A DNA stretch of 64,000 nt from Lysinibacillus piscis (lineage in GTDB: Bacteria; Bacillota; Bacilli; Bacillales_A; Planococcaceae), in assembly GCF_026012395.1 (NCBI RefSeq), contig NZ_BRZA01000001.1:434001-498000 (forward strand), in the 5' to 3' direction. Positions 7,808-15,741 of the stretch are shown piece by piece. The notes under the pieces were generated by a model. It saw only the letters and a list, made by a program, of their open reading frames with translations, was not told the origin of the DNA and did not search any database. Made by a program: the position numbers and the translations under genes. How positions within the stretch are numbered: the stretch's first letter is position 1; every line of letters starts with the position of its first letter.

Positions 7808-8707
7808 CTACTGTTCTTTATTGAAATTGATGATGATATTTTGCGTAACAATTTGTTGTGCATATGGAATCAATTCATCATTTACATACACTTTTGCTTG
7901 TTGAGAGTTCCCCAAGCGAATACGTGCATAGTTTTCTGCTGTTGCATCAAATTCAACAACTTCACCTGCATTGTAGACACGTGTATCTGTTAATATATCT
8001 TGTTGTTGTTGATTGCGAATACCGATAAATGTAGGTCCTGATACTTCCACACGTATTTTGAATGTATCCGTTCCCGTTAATGTGTAAGACGTTGTCACAC
8101 CATCTGATTCAACTGTACCTGCCGAAATCGTTTGTTTCACTTCTTCAACTGGCTTATCCTCAGGCTTGTCTGTTGTTTCTTCTTGCTCATCTGTCGCTTG
8201 TTCTTTTTTCTCAGCCTCTTCTTTGTCTTTTTCATTATCAATTGGCTTTACTTTTTTATCGTACTCGATCGCTGGTGGTGTATCTTCAACGCCGTCTGAA
8301 CCAGCATTATTTTTGTATTGCCATAGCATCCACATTCCTACGATGATGACAATAATAAATAATGCCACGATTACTTTTGGCATTGCCTCCATCATTTTGC
8401 TTGATGGACCTTTTGTTATTTTTCTTCTGCTCGGACTATTTGTCATTGCTTGGCTCAATTGTTCATTTGGCGTGCTCGGTAATTCTTTTTTATACGTTTC
8501 TAAAATTTCCTCTGCATCCAAACCAACTGCATCTGCGTATTGCTTAATAAAAGCTCGCACATAAAACGAACCTGGCATAATTGCATAATTTCCTTCTTCG
8601 ATTGCTACTAAATAACGTTTTTGAATTTTCGTTATTTCTTGTAAATCATCCAAGCTGTAGCCTCTAGTCAGTCTCGCCTCTTTCAGTCGAGTCCCTAATT
8701 CTGCCAC
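7808..8707 (-). CDS. rodZ: RodZ/YmfM-like helix-turn-helix membrane protein
   Basis: RodZ links MreB filaments to the elongation machinery. The 299-residue protein has an N-terminal Xre-like helix-turn-helix domain (about 1-70, ELGTRLKEAR and IQKRYLVAIEEG), one membrane helix near 108-130, a very acidic Glu/Asp/Lys linker (about 140-190), and a C-terminal DUF4115-type beta domain with FIGIRNQQ. The start is set at GTG 8707, which is 7 nt from AGGTG and gives the family's usual (M)xELGxRLKEAR opening; an in-frame GTG three codons earlier is possible. The ymfK-rodZ-pgsA order matches Bacillus. Confidence 0.9.
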   Translation of the reverse strand: MAELGTRLKEARLTRGYSLDDLQEITKIQKRYLVAIEEGNYAIMPGSFYVRAFIKQYADAVGLDAEEILETYKKELPSTPNEQLSQAMTNSPSRRKITKGPSSKMMEAMPKVIVALFIIVIIVGMWMLWQYKNNAGSDGVEDTPPAIEYDKKVKPIDNEKDKEEAEKKEQATDEQEETTDKPEDKPVEEVKQTISAGTVESDGVTTSYTLTGTDTFKIRVEVSGPTFIGIRNQQQQDILTDTRVYNAGEVVEFDATAENYARIRLGNSQQAKVYVNDELIPYAQQIVTQNIIINFNKEQ

Positions 8708-8808
8708 TCCTAACACCTACTTTAAATAAATTCAATTACTTCTTAGCTAATGCTTGTTTGGATTTTTTAAACGCCTCTTCAAAACCCATCGCATCTTACC
8801 AAGATAAC

Positions 8809-9603
8809 TTAAAAATGAAATCCTCCAAAGTTATTGGATTCGGACATCAATTCATTTTTTTCAACTACTTCATACGTAAACTCTTCATCTGGATGGTGAC
8901 GCAATTCGATAATGTAATCAAAATCCTCAATTTTATACTCCGAATGCTGAACAAACATATCTGGATGCTCAATCACTTTAATGGTAGGCATATTCATCAT
9001 TTCTCGCACCAATTGCAAATGTCGTTCATCTGTTGAGCGACGTGTGACAATCCCATCTAAAATAAAAATATTATTATGACTAAATTCATCGCCAGCTAAC
9101 TTATTGCGTATTGTTTGCTTAATCATTGTAGACGATAAAAAAATCCATTTTTTATTTGCACAAACACTTGCCGCTACAATTGATTCTGTTTTTCCTACAC
9201 GTGGCATTCCTCGTATACCAATGAGCTTATGACCTTCTTCTTTGAAAAGCTCTGCCATAAAATCCACTAAAATCCCTAGCTCATCCCGCACAAAACGAAA
9301 TGTATTTTTTTCATCTGCATCTCGTGGAATATAATACCCATGACGAATGGCTAAACGATCACGTAACTTAGGTTGTCGAAATTTCGTGATATGAATATGC
9401 TCGATTGTCTCTACAATAGTCTGAAAGCGTTCAATTGCTTCATCATTCTCTGTATGTACTAGCATACCCCTTCGACCTTCATCGACACCATTTATTGAAA
9501 TAATATTGACATGAAGCATCCCTAAAAGTGAGGCAATATCTCCTAATAATCCAGGGCGATTCACCTGAATTTCATATTCAAAGTACCAATCGCTCAAAGC
9601 CAT
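8809..9603 (-). CDS. ymfK: YmfK-like DUF3388 protein with N-terminal ACT domain
   Basis: This 264-residue protein of unknown function starts with an ACT-type fold (about 5-80: NRPGLLGDIASLLG, then VNIISINGVDEGRRG), normally a small-molecule sensing domain. A second region carries GMPRVGKTES near 132, which resembles a P-loop, and FILDGIVTRR near 180. This looks like an ATPase-like module, but the nucleotide role is inference. In Bacillus the orthologue sits in the same place between ymfJ and rodZ. It follows ymfJ after a 210-bp gap containing a stem-loop, so it may be transcribed separately. Confidence 0.8.
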   Translation of the reverse strand: MALSDWYFEYEIQVNRPGLLGDIASLLGMLHVNIISINGVDEGRRGMLVHTENDEAIERFQTIVETIEHIHITKFRQPKLRDRLAIRHGYYIPRDADEKNTFRFVRDELGILVDFMAELFKEEGHKLIGIRGMPRVGKTESIVAASVCANKKWIFLSSTMIKQTIRNKLAGDEFSHNNIFILDGIVTRRSTDERHLQLVREMMNMPTIKVIEHPDMFVQHSEYKIEDFDYIIELRHHPDEEFTYEVVEKNELMSESNNFGGFHF

Positions 9604-9760
9604 TCTTTCCCTTCCTATTAGCTAACGTTAAATTTCCTTTATAAGTTCCATCATAGCTGATTTTTTATGTAATGAAAAGTTAGAATACATGGATTTAAGC
9701 GGTTATTTTTTATTTTTTAGAAGAGTTATCAAATTTAGCTTACATATGTTCTCATTCAAA

Positions 9761-9808
9761 GAGAAAGCTATCACAGAAAGTCCATCATCGCAGACTTTCT
9801 GGATAGCT
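9761..9808 (-). terminator. Stem-loop/probable terminator of ymfJ
   Basis: Two stacked stems, AGCTATC with GATAGCT and AGAAAGTC with GACTTTCT, form a long interrupted hairpin six bases after the ymfJ stop. The minus-strand transcript then reads TTTCTCTTT, a broken T-tract. This fits a moderate intrinsic terminator. Confidence 0.55.
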
Positions 9809-9813
9809 CATCT

Positions 9814-10071
9814 TCATTGTACATGTTTATTTTGTACAAGTTTCATGACACAGTTTGCCAGTGCATGTTTCTCATCTTCTGAGGCAACACCCCATAAATC
9901 TGACAACACTCGCTCTTGCTCATTTTTAGGGTCCACATTCGTTGCCAAATATTCACCAATCTGCACAGCTGCTTGTTGAATCATTTTTTTTGGCATCCCA
10001 CTTGCTTCTGCTTGCATAACATTTTGCCCTAAAAACGATGTCCACTTTTGCCAGTTTTCTAAAATGGTCAT
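9814..10071 (-). CDS. ymfJ: YmfJ-like DUF3243 protein
   Basis: This small soluble protein of 85 residues begins MTILENWQKWTSFLG and is helical and acidic, without membrane segments. The composition and the position between ymfI and ymfK identify the DUF3243 family, whose function is unknown. The start is ATG 10071 because a GGAGGAATT site lies immediately upstream; earlier in-frame codons would place translation inside that site. It follows ymfI by 44 bases, so it probably shares the ymfF-ymfH-ymfI transcript, and a long stem-loop follows its stop. Confidence 0.8.
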   Translation of the reverse strand: MTILENWQKWTSFLGQNVMQAEASGMPKKMIQQAAVQIGEYLATNVDPKNEQERVLSDLWGVASEDEKHALANCVMKLVQNKHVQ

Positions 10072-10115
10072 AATTCCTCCTCCTTTACACAATGTAGTAT
10101 GTGCAAAAAGAGAAA

Positions 10116-10844
10116 TTATATGTACCAGCCACCGTTTAAACGAATAATTTGTCCTGTCACATAATCCGCTTTACCAGACAAATAAAAGGTCACCATATTC
10201 GCTACATCCACCGTTTGCCCAAGTGTCTGTAGCGGAATTTCTTCCACAATATACTGTAACTCTTCTTCGCTTAAATGACTGTTCATCGCTGTTTGAATAA
10301 AGCCTGGTGCAATGGCATTGACACGAATACCTGATAAAGCAGCCTCTTGCGCATACGATTTGACAAAGGTATGTTGAGCCCCTTTAACAGTCGCATACAA
10401 TGCTTCACCAGCAGAGCCTGCTTCTCCCCATATAGAACCGATAAAAAGAACATAGCTAATAGGATGCGTACGTAACTTAGACGCTAATAGAGCCGTCAAA
10501 TGGATGGGATTTTGTACATGTACACGCCACAAAGCATCCATTTCTGAGACAGTCGCATCTTCAAGAAGTCCATAATGTGCCTGACCGCTCGCAAAGACAA
10601 TTGCTTGCACTTGGAAAAGCTGTGCTGCCAATATTTCTGCACCTGAAGCCTCTGAAAAATCAGCCTGCACAAGCAAAAATTCTTGCGCAGGGAATTTTTT
10701 TGTTAGTGTATCACATAACAATTGTGCTGCCTGTTGATTTGTCGAATAATGCAAATACATAGACCATCCATCTTCTGCTAAATGTTGACAAATCGCACGC
10801 CCAATTTCACCTGATGCACCTACAACAAGGGCAAATTTTTTCAC
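10116..10844 (-). CDS. ymfI: SDR-family EF-P 5-aminopentanone reductase (YmfI)
   Basis: This 242-residue short-chain dehydrogenase has a variant cofactor loop GASGEIGRA near 9, the conserved Tyr-Lys pair in YATVKGAQ near 153, a preceding catalytic Ser in FIGSIWG, and a C-terminal YVTGQIIRLNGGW typical of FabG-like enzymes. In B. subtilis the YmfI member of this locus reduces the 5-aminopentanone group on elongation factor P, helping translation of polyproline stretches and swarming. The assignment rests on synteny with ymfH/ymfF as well as the fold. Its ATG overlaps the stop of ymfH by four bases. Confidence 0.85.
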   Translation of the reverse strand: MKKFALVVGASGEIGRAICQHLAEDGWSMYLHYSTNQQAAQLLCDTLTKKFPAQEFLLVQADFSEASGAEILAAQLFQVQAIVFASGQAHYGLLEDATVSEMDALWRVHVQNPIHLTALLASKLRTHPISYVLFIGSIWGEAGSAGEALYATVKGAQHTFVKSYAQEAALSGIRVNAIAPGFIQTAMNSHLSEEELQYIVEEIPLQTLGQTVDVANMVTFYLSGKADYVTGQIIRLNGGWYI

Positions 10845-12142
10845 TGAGTGTTTTTCTCCGTTGGTAAAATCGTAAATACCGTTTGTTGTGACTCTCCTTG
10901 AATGGTTGTGAAGGCTTGTTGTAAATCGGCTATTGTTAATTCTTCTAATACAGGCACAACATCAAATAAATTCATGTCATTGAAGGAATAGCGTGTAAAT
11001 TGGTTGGCGATAAATTCAATGGAATTCAGTGCTCGCAAGAAGAAGCCAATTTTTTTGCGTTTAATGCGCTCCAAGCCATCACTATCAAATGACACTTCCC
11101 TATCATATTTAGCCAATTCTTCCTTAATGGCCTTCTCTAATGCTTGTGGCTCTGTTGTATCTGAGCCAATCATCGCAAAACCAAAACCATTTTCTAATGT
11201 AAAATCAAACGCATATGTTTCATCAACCAAGCCATTTTCATATACACGCTCATAAAACGCAGATGTACGACCAAAAATTAGTTCTAGTGCAATTTGGACA
11301 GATAACTCATGCTTCAGCATCGCACGACCTGAAAGATTTGTGTTCTTTGCCTTTAAACCAATAGATAGTTTCGGTTTTTGTACATCCATATGCAGTGTAC
11401 GTTCTTTTACAGCTACCTCTTTTGGCTCATCATCAAAAAAGCGTTGAATTGGTGTTGGATTTGGGAATGTTTTTTTAGCTTGATTTTCTTTGATAAAGGC
11501 CATCATTTCTTCTGGATCAATCGCTCCAATGACGAATAACAGCATGTTTGATGGATGATAGAATGTGTTATAACACGTATATAAATGCTCTGCCGTAATG
11601 CCATCAATGGATTCAATCGTACCAGCGATATCAATTTTCACAGGATGTGTGTGGTACATATTTTCAATTGTCCCGAAATACAAACGCCAATCTGGTTGAT
11701 CGTCATACATCGTAATTTCTTGACCAATAATCCCTTTTTCTTTATTAACTGTTGCTTCTGTGAAATAAGGCTCCTGTACAAAGTTCAGCAAGGTTTCAGC
11801 ACTTTTATACAGATGGTCTGTCGCTGAAAATAAGTAAGCTGTACGTGTAAAAGAGGTAAAGGCATTTGCAGATGCCCCGTATTCACTAAATTTTTGGAAA
11901 ACATCCCCATCCTCTTTTTCAAACATTTTATGCTCTAAAAAATGGGCAATCCCATCTGGCACAGTCACACTCTCTGTTTCACCAATCGGTATAAACGTAC
12001 GGTCAACCGAGCCATATTTCGTTGTAAATGTGACAAATGCTTTAGAAAAACCTTTTTTCGGTAAAATATAAACGTCTAAGCCATTTGCTAATTTTTCATA
12101 GTAAAGTGTTTCATCTAATTGTTTAAAATCAATCGTTTTCAT
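10841..12142 (-). CDS. ymfH: M16-family metallopeptidase-like protein YmfH (EF-P modification-associated)
   Basis: This 433-residue M16 (pitrilysin/insulinase-type) protein keeps the inverted zinc motif: AHFLEHKMFEKEDG, with HxxEH near residue 70, followed by the distal E region GIIGQEITMY. It is the likely catalytic half of a pair with the neighbouring ymfF product. M16 peptidases of bacteria often act as two-gene heterodimers. The frame stays open 36 codons further upstream inside ymfF, but ATG 12142 overlaps the ymfF stop (ATGA) and has a GGAG site, so I use it. The annotation as EF-P modification-associated rests on linkage to ymfI. Confidence 0.85.
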   Translation of the reverse strand: MKTIDFKQLDETLYYEKLANGLDVYILPKKGFSKAFVTFTTKYGSVDRTFIPIGETESVTVPDGIAHFLEHKMFEKEDGDVFQKFSEYGASANAFTSFTRTAYLFSATDHLYKSAETLLNFVQEPYFTEATVNKEKGIIGQEITMYDDQPDWRLYFGTIENMYHTHPVKIDIAGTIESIDGITAEHLYTCYNTFYHPSNMLLFVIGAIDPEEMMAFIKENQAKKTFPNPTPIQRFFDDEPKEVAVKERTLHMDVQKPKLSIGLKAKNTNLSGRAMLKHELSVQIALELIFGRTSAFYERVYENGLVDETYAFDFTLENGFGFAMIGSDTTEPQALEKAIKEELAKYDREVSFDSDGLERIKRKKIGFFLRALNSIEFIANQFTRYSFNDMNLFDVVPVLEELTIADLQQAFTTIQGESQQTVFTILPTEKNTQ

Positions 12143-13410
12143 TGTGCGGATTGCTCCTTTCCACATAGGAAGTAGACCGCTTCTAGCTGCACTTGCTTCG
12201 CCATATCGACTATATCTTCCTTCGTCACAGCCTGCCATTTTTTCACCCATGTTTCCACCGTGAATGGTTCTGGCAATTCTTTATATTGGTCAAAAATTTC
12301 AATTTGTCCTCTTGCTGAATCCAATGCTTCTTTTAATTGATTCGTTAGCATTGCTTTTGTCTGCTCCAGCTCTAAATCTGAAATATCGCCCGCTTGTATC
12401 GCTGTCAGTTGCTCCTTAATTAAGGTTAATGCCTTTTCTTCATTTTTCGGCTCAATGCCTGATACGACGAAAATAAGACCATAATGAGAAGCATAAATAC
12501 TAGACGCGTAATAAGCGAGGCTCTCCTTTTCACGCACATTCATAAATAATTTAGCATGTGGATATCCGCCAAATACGCCATTAAACACTTGCATCTTCGT
12601 AAAATCAGCATCACCAAAGTAAACAGGTGTACTAAAGCCAACATGTAATTTTCCTTGCTTCATGTCATGTTGTTCACGAACATAATCTTTTTGTGGGTGT
12701 TGTTGTGGCAAGACAGCAGGAATAACTGCGGGTGTGCGGTCAGTAAATGGTAATACCGTTCTTAACTTCTCCACCATTTCTTCTTCATTGATATCGCCTG
12801 CAACGTAAATATCAATTGTGTCATTGGCTAACATAGATTGATACGTTGCAAACAATGATTGTGCTGTAATTTGCTGAATATCTTCTACTGTTCCATTCGC
12901 TGAAATAGATGCTGGTTCATCTGGGCGTAAAATTTGCTGTAAACGTTGCTGTGCAAATCGTGCCTTATCATCAAATATCGACTCAATACGTTGGATAACC
13001 ATCTTTTTCTCACGTTGTACGATGTCATTTTTAAAAGCACCGTTTTCTAGATTTGGTTGGAAGATAGCTGTCTGCATCACATCGAGTACTTTGTTTAACA
13101 CATTCGCATCTGCTAAATATTGATCGTTTACTGTTTCAACATTCATCAGTACAACATGTTCATTTCCACGCTTTGATGTATCAAAATAAAGCACCGTGCC
13201 ATATAAATCATCCAAATAGCTTCTAAATGCAGCGGTTGTTGGATATTTTGCATTGCTATGCTGTAGAACATTTGTTAATACGGTGCGCTCTGAAGCACAT
13301 TGAGTAGTTAAGGCTGTACGCCATTTAATCGAAAAATTGACTGTTTTAAATTGGGTTGTGTGTCGAATATGCAAATGAACACCTTCTGCTAAAGGTATTT
13401 TTTTAAACAT
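12139..13410 (-). CDS. ymfF: M16-family protein YmfF lacking the zinc motif
   Basis: The 423-residue protein has the M16 two-lobe pattern, with the C-terminal-type segment VREKESLAYYASSIYASHYG near 288. No HxxEH motif is present where the catalytic one should be: the aligned region reads SERTVLTNVLQHSNAKYPT. It is therefore probably the non-catalytic subunit of a heterodimer with YmfH, encoded four bases downstream in overlap. That pattern of one active and one inactive gene is known for bacterial M16 pairs. The start ATG 13410 follows GGAGGGTG. It begins downstream of repeat copy B. Confidence 0.85.
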   Translation of the reverse strand: MFKKIPLAEGVHLHIRHTTQFKTVNFSIKWRTALTTQCASERTVLTNVLQHSNAKYPTTAAFRSYLDDLYGTVLYFDTSKRGNEHVVLMNVETVNDQYLADANVLNKVLDVMQTAIFQPNLENGAFKNDIVQREKKMVIQRIESIFDDKARFAQQRLQQILRPDEPASISANGTVEDIQQITAQSLFATYQSMLANDTIDIYVAGDINEEEMVEKLRTVLPFTDRTPAVIPAVLPQQHPQKDYVREQHDMKQGKLHVGFSTPVYFGDADFTKMQVFNGVFGGYPHAKLFMNVREKESLAYYASSIYASHYGLIFVVSGIEPKNEEKALTLIKEQLTAIQAGDISDLELEQTKAMLTNQLKEALDSARGQIEIFDQYKELPEPFTVETWVKKWQAVTKEDIVDMAKQVQLEAVYFLCGKEQSAQ

Positions 13411-13437
13411 AGAACACCCTCCTATCCATTCTTAATA

Positions 13438-13524
13438 TCAATTATACCTCGGCATAATTGTGTTCGGATTTTTTCGAGCTCGCTCGAAAAGCTCCTTTTA
13501 AAATCCATGGCATTTGCCGAAGCT
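13438..13524 (+). repeat. Intergenic palindromic repeat, copy B
   Basis: This 87-bp copy of the family has a first stem CAATTAT/ATAATTG, a compensated C-G to T-A change relative to copies A, C and F. It also has TTTTCGAG/CTCGAAAA arms and the tail GCATTTGCCGAAGCT. The imperfect hairpin at 13525-13576 abuts its right end. Confidence 0.85.
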
Positions 13525-13635
13525 GTTATATTGGTTCAGTTGGTGTTTTGAATAACACTTACTGAATTAATATAACAAAGCACTACACTTACTATACTCT
13601 ATAATGACAAAAAGAAAACATATTATGTATTAGAT

Positions 13636-13718
13636 AAATAAAAATCCGCATAAACTTTTGCTAAGCAGCAAACAGACGAATGGCTGCTGACTTAGTGAAA
13701 AGTGTAGCGGATTTTTAT
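13636..13718 (-). terminator. Terminator hairpin of nupQ
   Basis: A long imperfect stem has outer arms ATAAAAATCCGC and GCGGATTTTTAT and an inner region pairing AAGCAGC with GCTGCTG. It starts 15 bases past the nupQ stop and ends in an A-rich arm that gives TTTTTAT in the minus-strand RNA. Intrinsic termination is likely. Confidence 0.65.
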
Positions 13719-13733
13719 TGTGGTTACGAATGA

Positions 13734-14693
13734 TTAACGTTTCCCTTTAATATATGGCTGACCACTTGCTTTTGGTGCACTTGCTTTACCGATAAAGCCT
13801 GCTAATGCCAGAATCGTTAATACATATGGTAAAATTTGCAGGTATACTGCTGGGATTTCTTGAACATATGGAATTTGACTTCCCGCAATACTTAACGTTT
13901 GCGCCAGTCCAAAGAACAATGCTGCACCTAATGCACCAACTGGATGCCATTTACCGAAAATCATAGCTGCAATGGCCATGAAACCTTGACCAGCAATTGT
14001 TGCATGTGAGAAATCATGTGTAATTGTTTGCGCATAGGCTGCACCACCAAGACCACCAAGTGCCCCTGAAATCATAACAGCAATATAACGCATTTTATTA
14101 ACGTTGACACCCATTGTATCTGCCGCCATTGGGTGCTCCCCAACCGCACGTAAACGCAAACCAAATGGTGTTTTGTAAATGATAAACCAAGCAGCAATAA
14201 CGACTGCAAAAGCTAAAATCGATGTACTATACACATCACGGAATAATAATGGACCGAAAAACGGAATATCTTTTAAGTAAGGAATGGCAAAACGATTAAT
14301 AGGATGGCTAATCATATCTGTTTGACCTTTGCCATAAATCATTTTCACTAAAAAGACAGATACAGCTAAACCTAATAAGTTAATCGCTACCCCTGATACT
14401 GTTTGGTCAGCACGGAAAGAAATGGCCGCTACTGCATGGAATAGAGAGAAAATAGCGCCTATTACGACAGCCGCCAACATCGCTATCCAAACAGTTGCTG
14501 CGCCAAATTGTGCACCGTATTCTAAATTGACATAAATACCAACGAATGCACCGACAATCATTAAACCTTCTAGTCCAATGTTCACAACACCTGAACGTTC
14601 AGAAAACACACCGCCAATTGCTGTAAAAATTAATGGTGTTGCATAAAGAATCGCAGAAGGGATGATAAAATATAACATTTCTAAAAAGCTCAT
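13734..14693 (-). CDS. nupQ: Nucleoside ABC transporter permease, NupQ type
   Basis: This 319-residue membrane protein has eight or more helices and belongs to the branched-chain/ribose permease superfamily (BPD_transp_2). The signatures EGLMIVGAFVGIY near 41 and the EAA-like cytoplasmic loop GEHPMAADTMGVNV near 185 are typical of permeases that work with BMP lipoproteins to import nucleosides. It is the last gene of the nupN-O-P-Q block and starts one base after nupP. In B. subtilis the equivalent NupNOPQ system takes up guanosine; the exact substrate here is inferred. Confidence 0.85.
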   Translation of the reverse strand: MSFLEMLYFIIPSAILYATPLIFTAIGGVFSERSGVVNIGLEGLMIVGAFVGIYVNLEYGAQFGAATVWIAMLAAVVIGAIFSLFHAVAAISFRADQTVSGVAINLLGLAVSVFLVKMIYGKGQTDMISHPINRFAIPYLKDIPFFGPLLFRDVYSTSILAFAVVIAAWFIIYKTPFGLRLRAVGEHPMAADTMGVNVNKMRYIAVMISGALGGLGGAAYAQTITHDFSHATIAGQGFMAIAAMIFGKWHPVGALGAALFFGLAQTLSIAGSQIPYVQEIPAVYLQILPYVLTILALAGFIGKASAPKASGQPYIKGKR

Positions 14694-14694
14694 G

Positions 14695-15741
14695 TTATTG
14701 CCCCTCCTTTTTCTTACTTAACTTTTGTAAGCCTACTCGAATAATATAGCCTGATGCTACAAAGAAGATAATTAATGCGATGATAATCGATACAATTTCT
14801 TCTGGAATTCCTGCTGCATTTGGCATATTTAATGAACCATACTTCAGTGAACCGAATAAGGATGCACCAAAAATAACCCCAAGTGGTGTATTCGCACCAA
14901 GTAATGCAACGGCAATCCCGTCAAATCCAATACCAGTGAAGCCCGCTTTAATCGATGCATTTTGGAATGTACCTAACGCTTCCATCGCACCACCAAGACC
15001 TGCAAACATCCCTGAAATTGTCATTGCTAAAATAATATTTTTATTGACACTCATCCCAGCATAATCTGCTGCATTTTGGTTAAAACCTACTGCTTTTAGC
15101 TCATAACCACGTGTTGTTTTTTCTAAAATAAACCACATAAGAGCAACCATTAACAACGCAATGATAATTCCATAATGCAAGCTAGAATTATCTGTAATAT
15201 CTCTTAAAAAGTCTGAACGTAATGAAGCTGACTCGTGAATACGCTCTGTTTTAAAGCCACCGTCTGTTAAATTCCGAATAATCGCATTGGCAATATATAG
15301 TGCTGTATAATTCAACATAATTGTCACAATAACTTCGTGTACTTTAAATTTCGCTTTTAAGAAACCTGCGATAAATGCCCAAAATGCCCCAGCCGCTGCT
15401 GCCGCAATTAATGCTAATGGAATATGAATTACTTTTGGTAATTCAATCGCATAGCCAACCCAAGCCGCTGCAAGCCAGCCAATAATTAACTGACCTTCTA
15501 CACCGATATTGAATAAACCTGTTCGGAAGGCAAATGCCACAGCAAGACCAGCTAAAATGTACGGTGTAATTTGTCGAATTGTGTTCCCAATTGTATATGA
15601 ATCTCCAAAGATACCTGTCCAAAGTGCACTGTAGCCTTCTACTGGATCATATCCACTCACAAGCATAACAAGTGCGCCTACAATTAAACCGATAATAATA
15701 GAGATGATAGGAACGAGTAGATTAATGACACGATTTGACAT
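14695..15741 (-). CDS. nupP: Nucleoside ABC transporter permease, NupP type
   Basis: This 348-residue permease has about ten hydrophobic segments and FNIGVEGQLIIGWLAAAWVG near 77, the hallmark of BMP-linked permeases, plus the cytoplasmic loop KAVGFNQNAADYAGMSVNKN near 218. It pairs with the NupQ-type permease to form the heterodimeric channel. Its ATG overlaps the last base of the ATPase gene, and the downstream permease starts one base after its stop, so the three genes form one translational unit. The family call is firm; the substrate (guanosine or other purine nucleosides) comes from homologues. Confidence 0.85.
   Translation of the reverse strand: MSNRVINLLVPIISIIIGLIVGALVMLVSGYDPVEGYSALWTGIFGDSYTIGNTIRQITPYILAGLAVAFAFRTGLFNIGVEGQLIIGWLAAAWVGYAIELPKVIHIPLALIAAAAAGAFWAFIAGFLKAKFKVHEVIVTIMLNYTALYIANAIIRNLTDGGFKTERIHESASLRSDFLRDITDNSSLHYGIIIALLMVALMWFILEKTTRGYELKAVGFNQNAADYAGMSVNKNIILAMTISGMFAGLGGAMEALGTFQNASIKAGFTGIGFDGIAVALLGANTPLGVIFGASLFGSLKYGSLNMPNAAGIPEEIVSIIIALIIFFVASGYIIRVGLQKLSKKKEGQ

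Larger units (their letters stand above)
13411..13733. other. Intergenic region between nupQ and ymfF
   Basis: This 323-bp stretch has no gene I can support. It holds, in transcription order, the long nupQ terminator hairpin (13636-13718), a second long imperfect hairpin at 13525-13576 (GTTATATT with AATATAAC arms), and repeat copy B (13438-13524), followed by the ymfF ribosome site. Confidence 0.7.

Noticed and set aside
8736-8789. 17-codon frame MGFEEAFKKSKQALAKK between ymfK and rodZ
   Set aside because: It has no convincing ribosome-binding site and is too short to judge. It may be a remnant but nothing supports expression.
13411-13733. Search for a small gene or riboswitch in the gap before ymfF
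   Set aside because: Only hairpins and a repeat copy were found; no purine, FMN or other aptamer core was recognisable.
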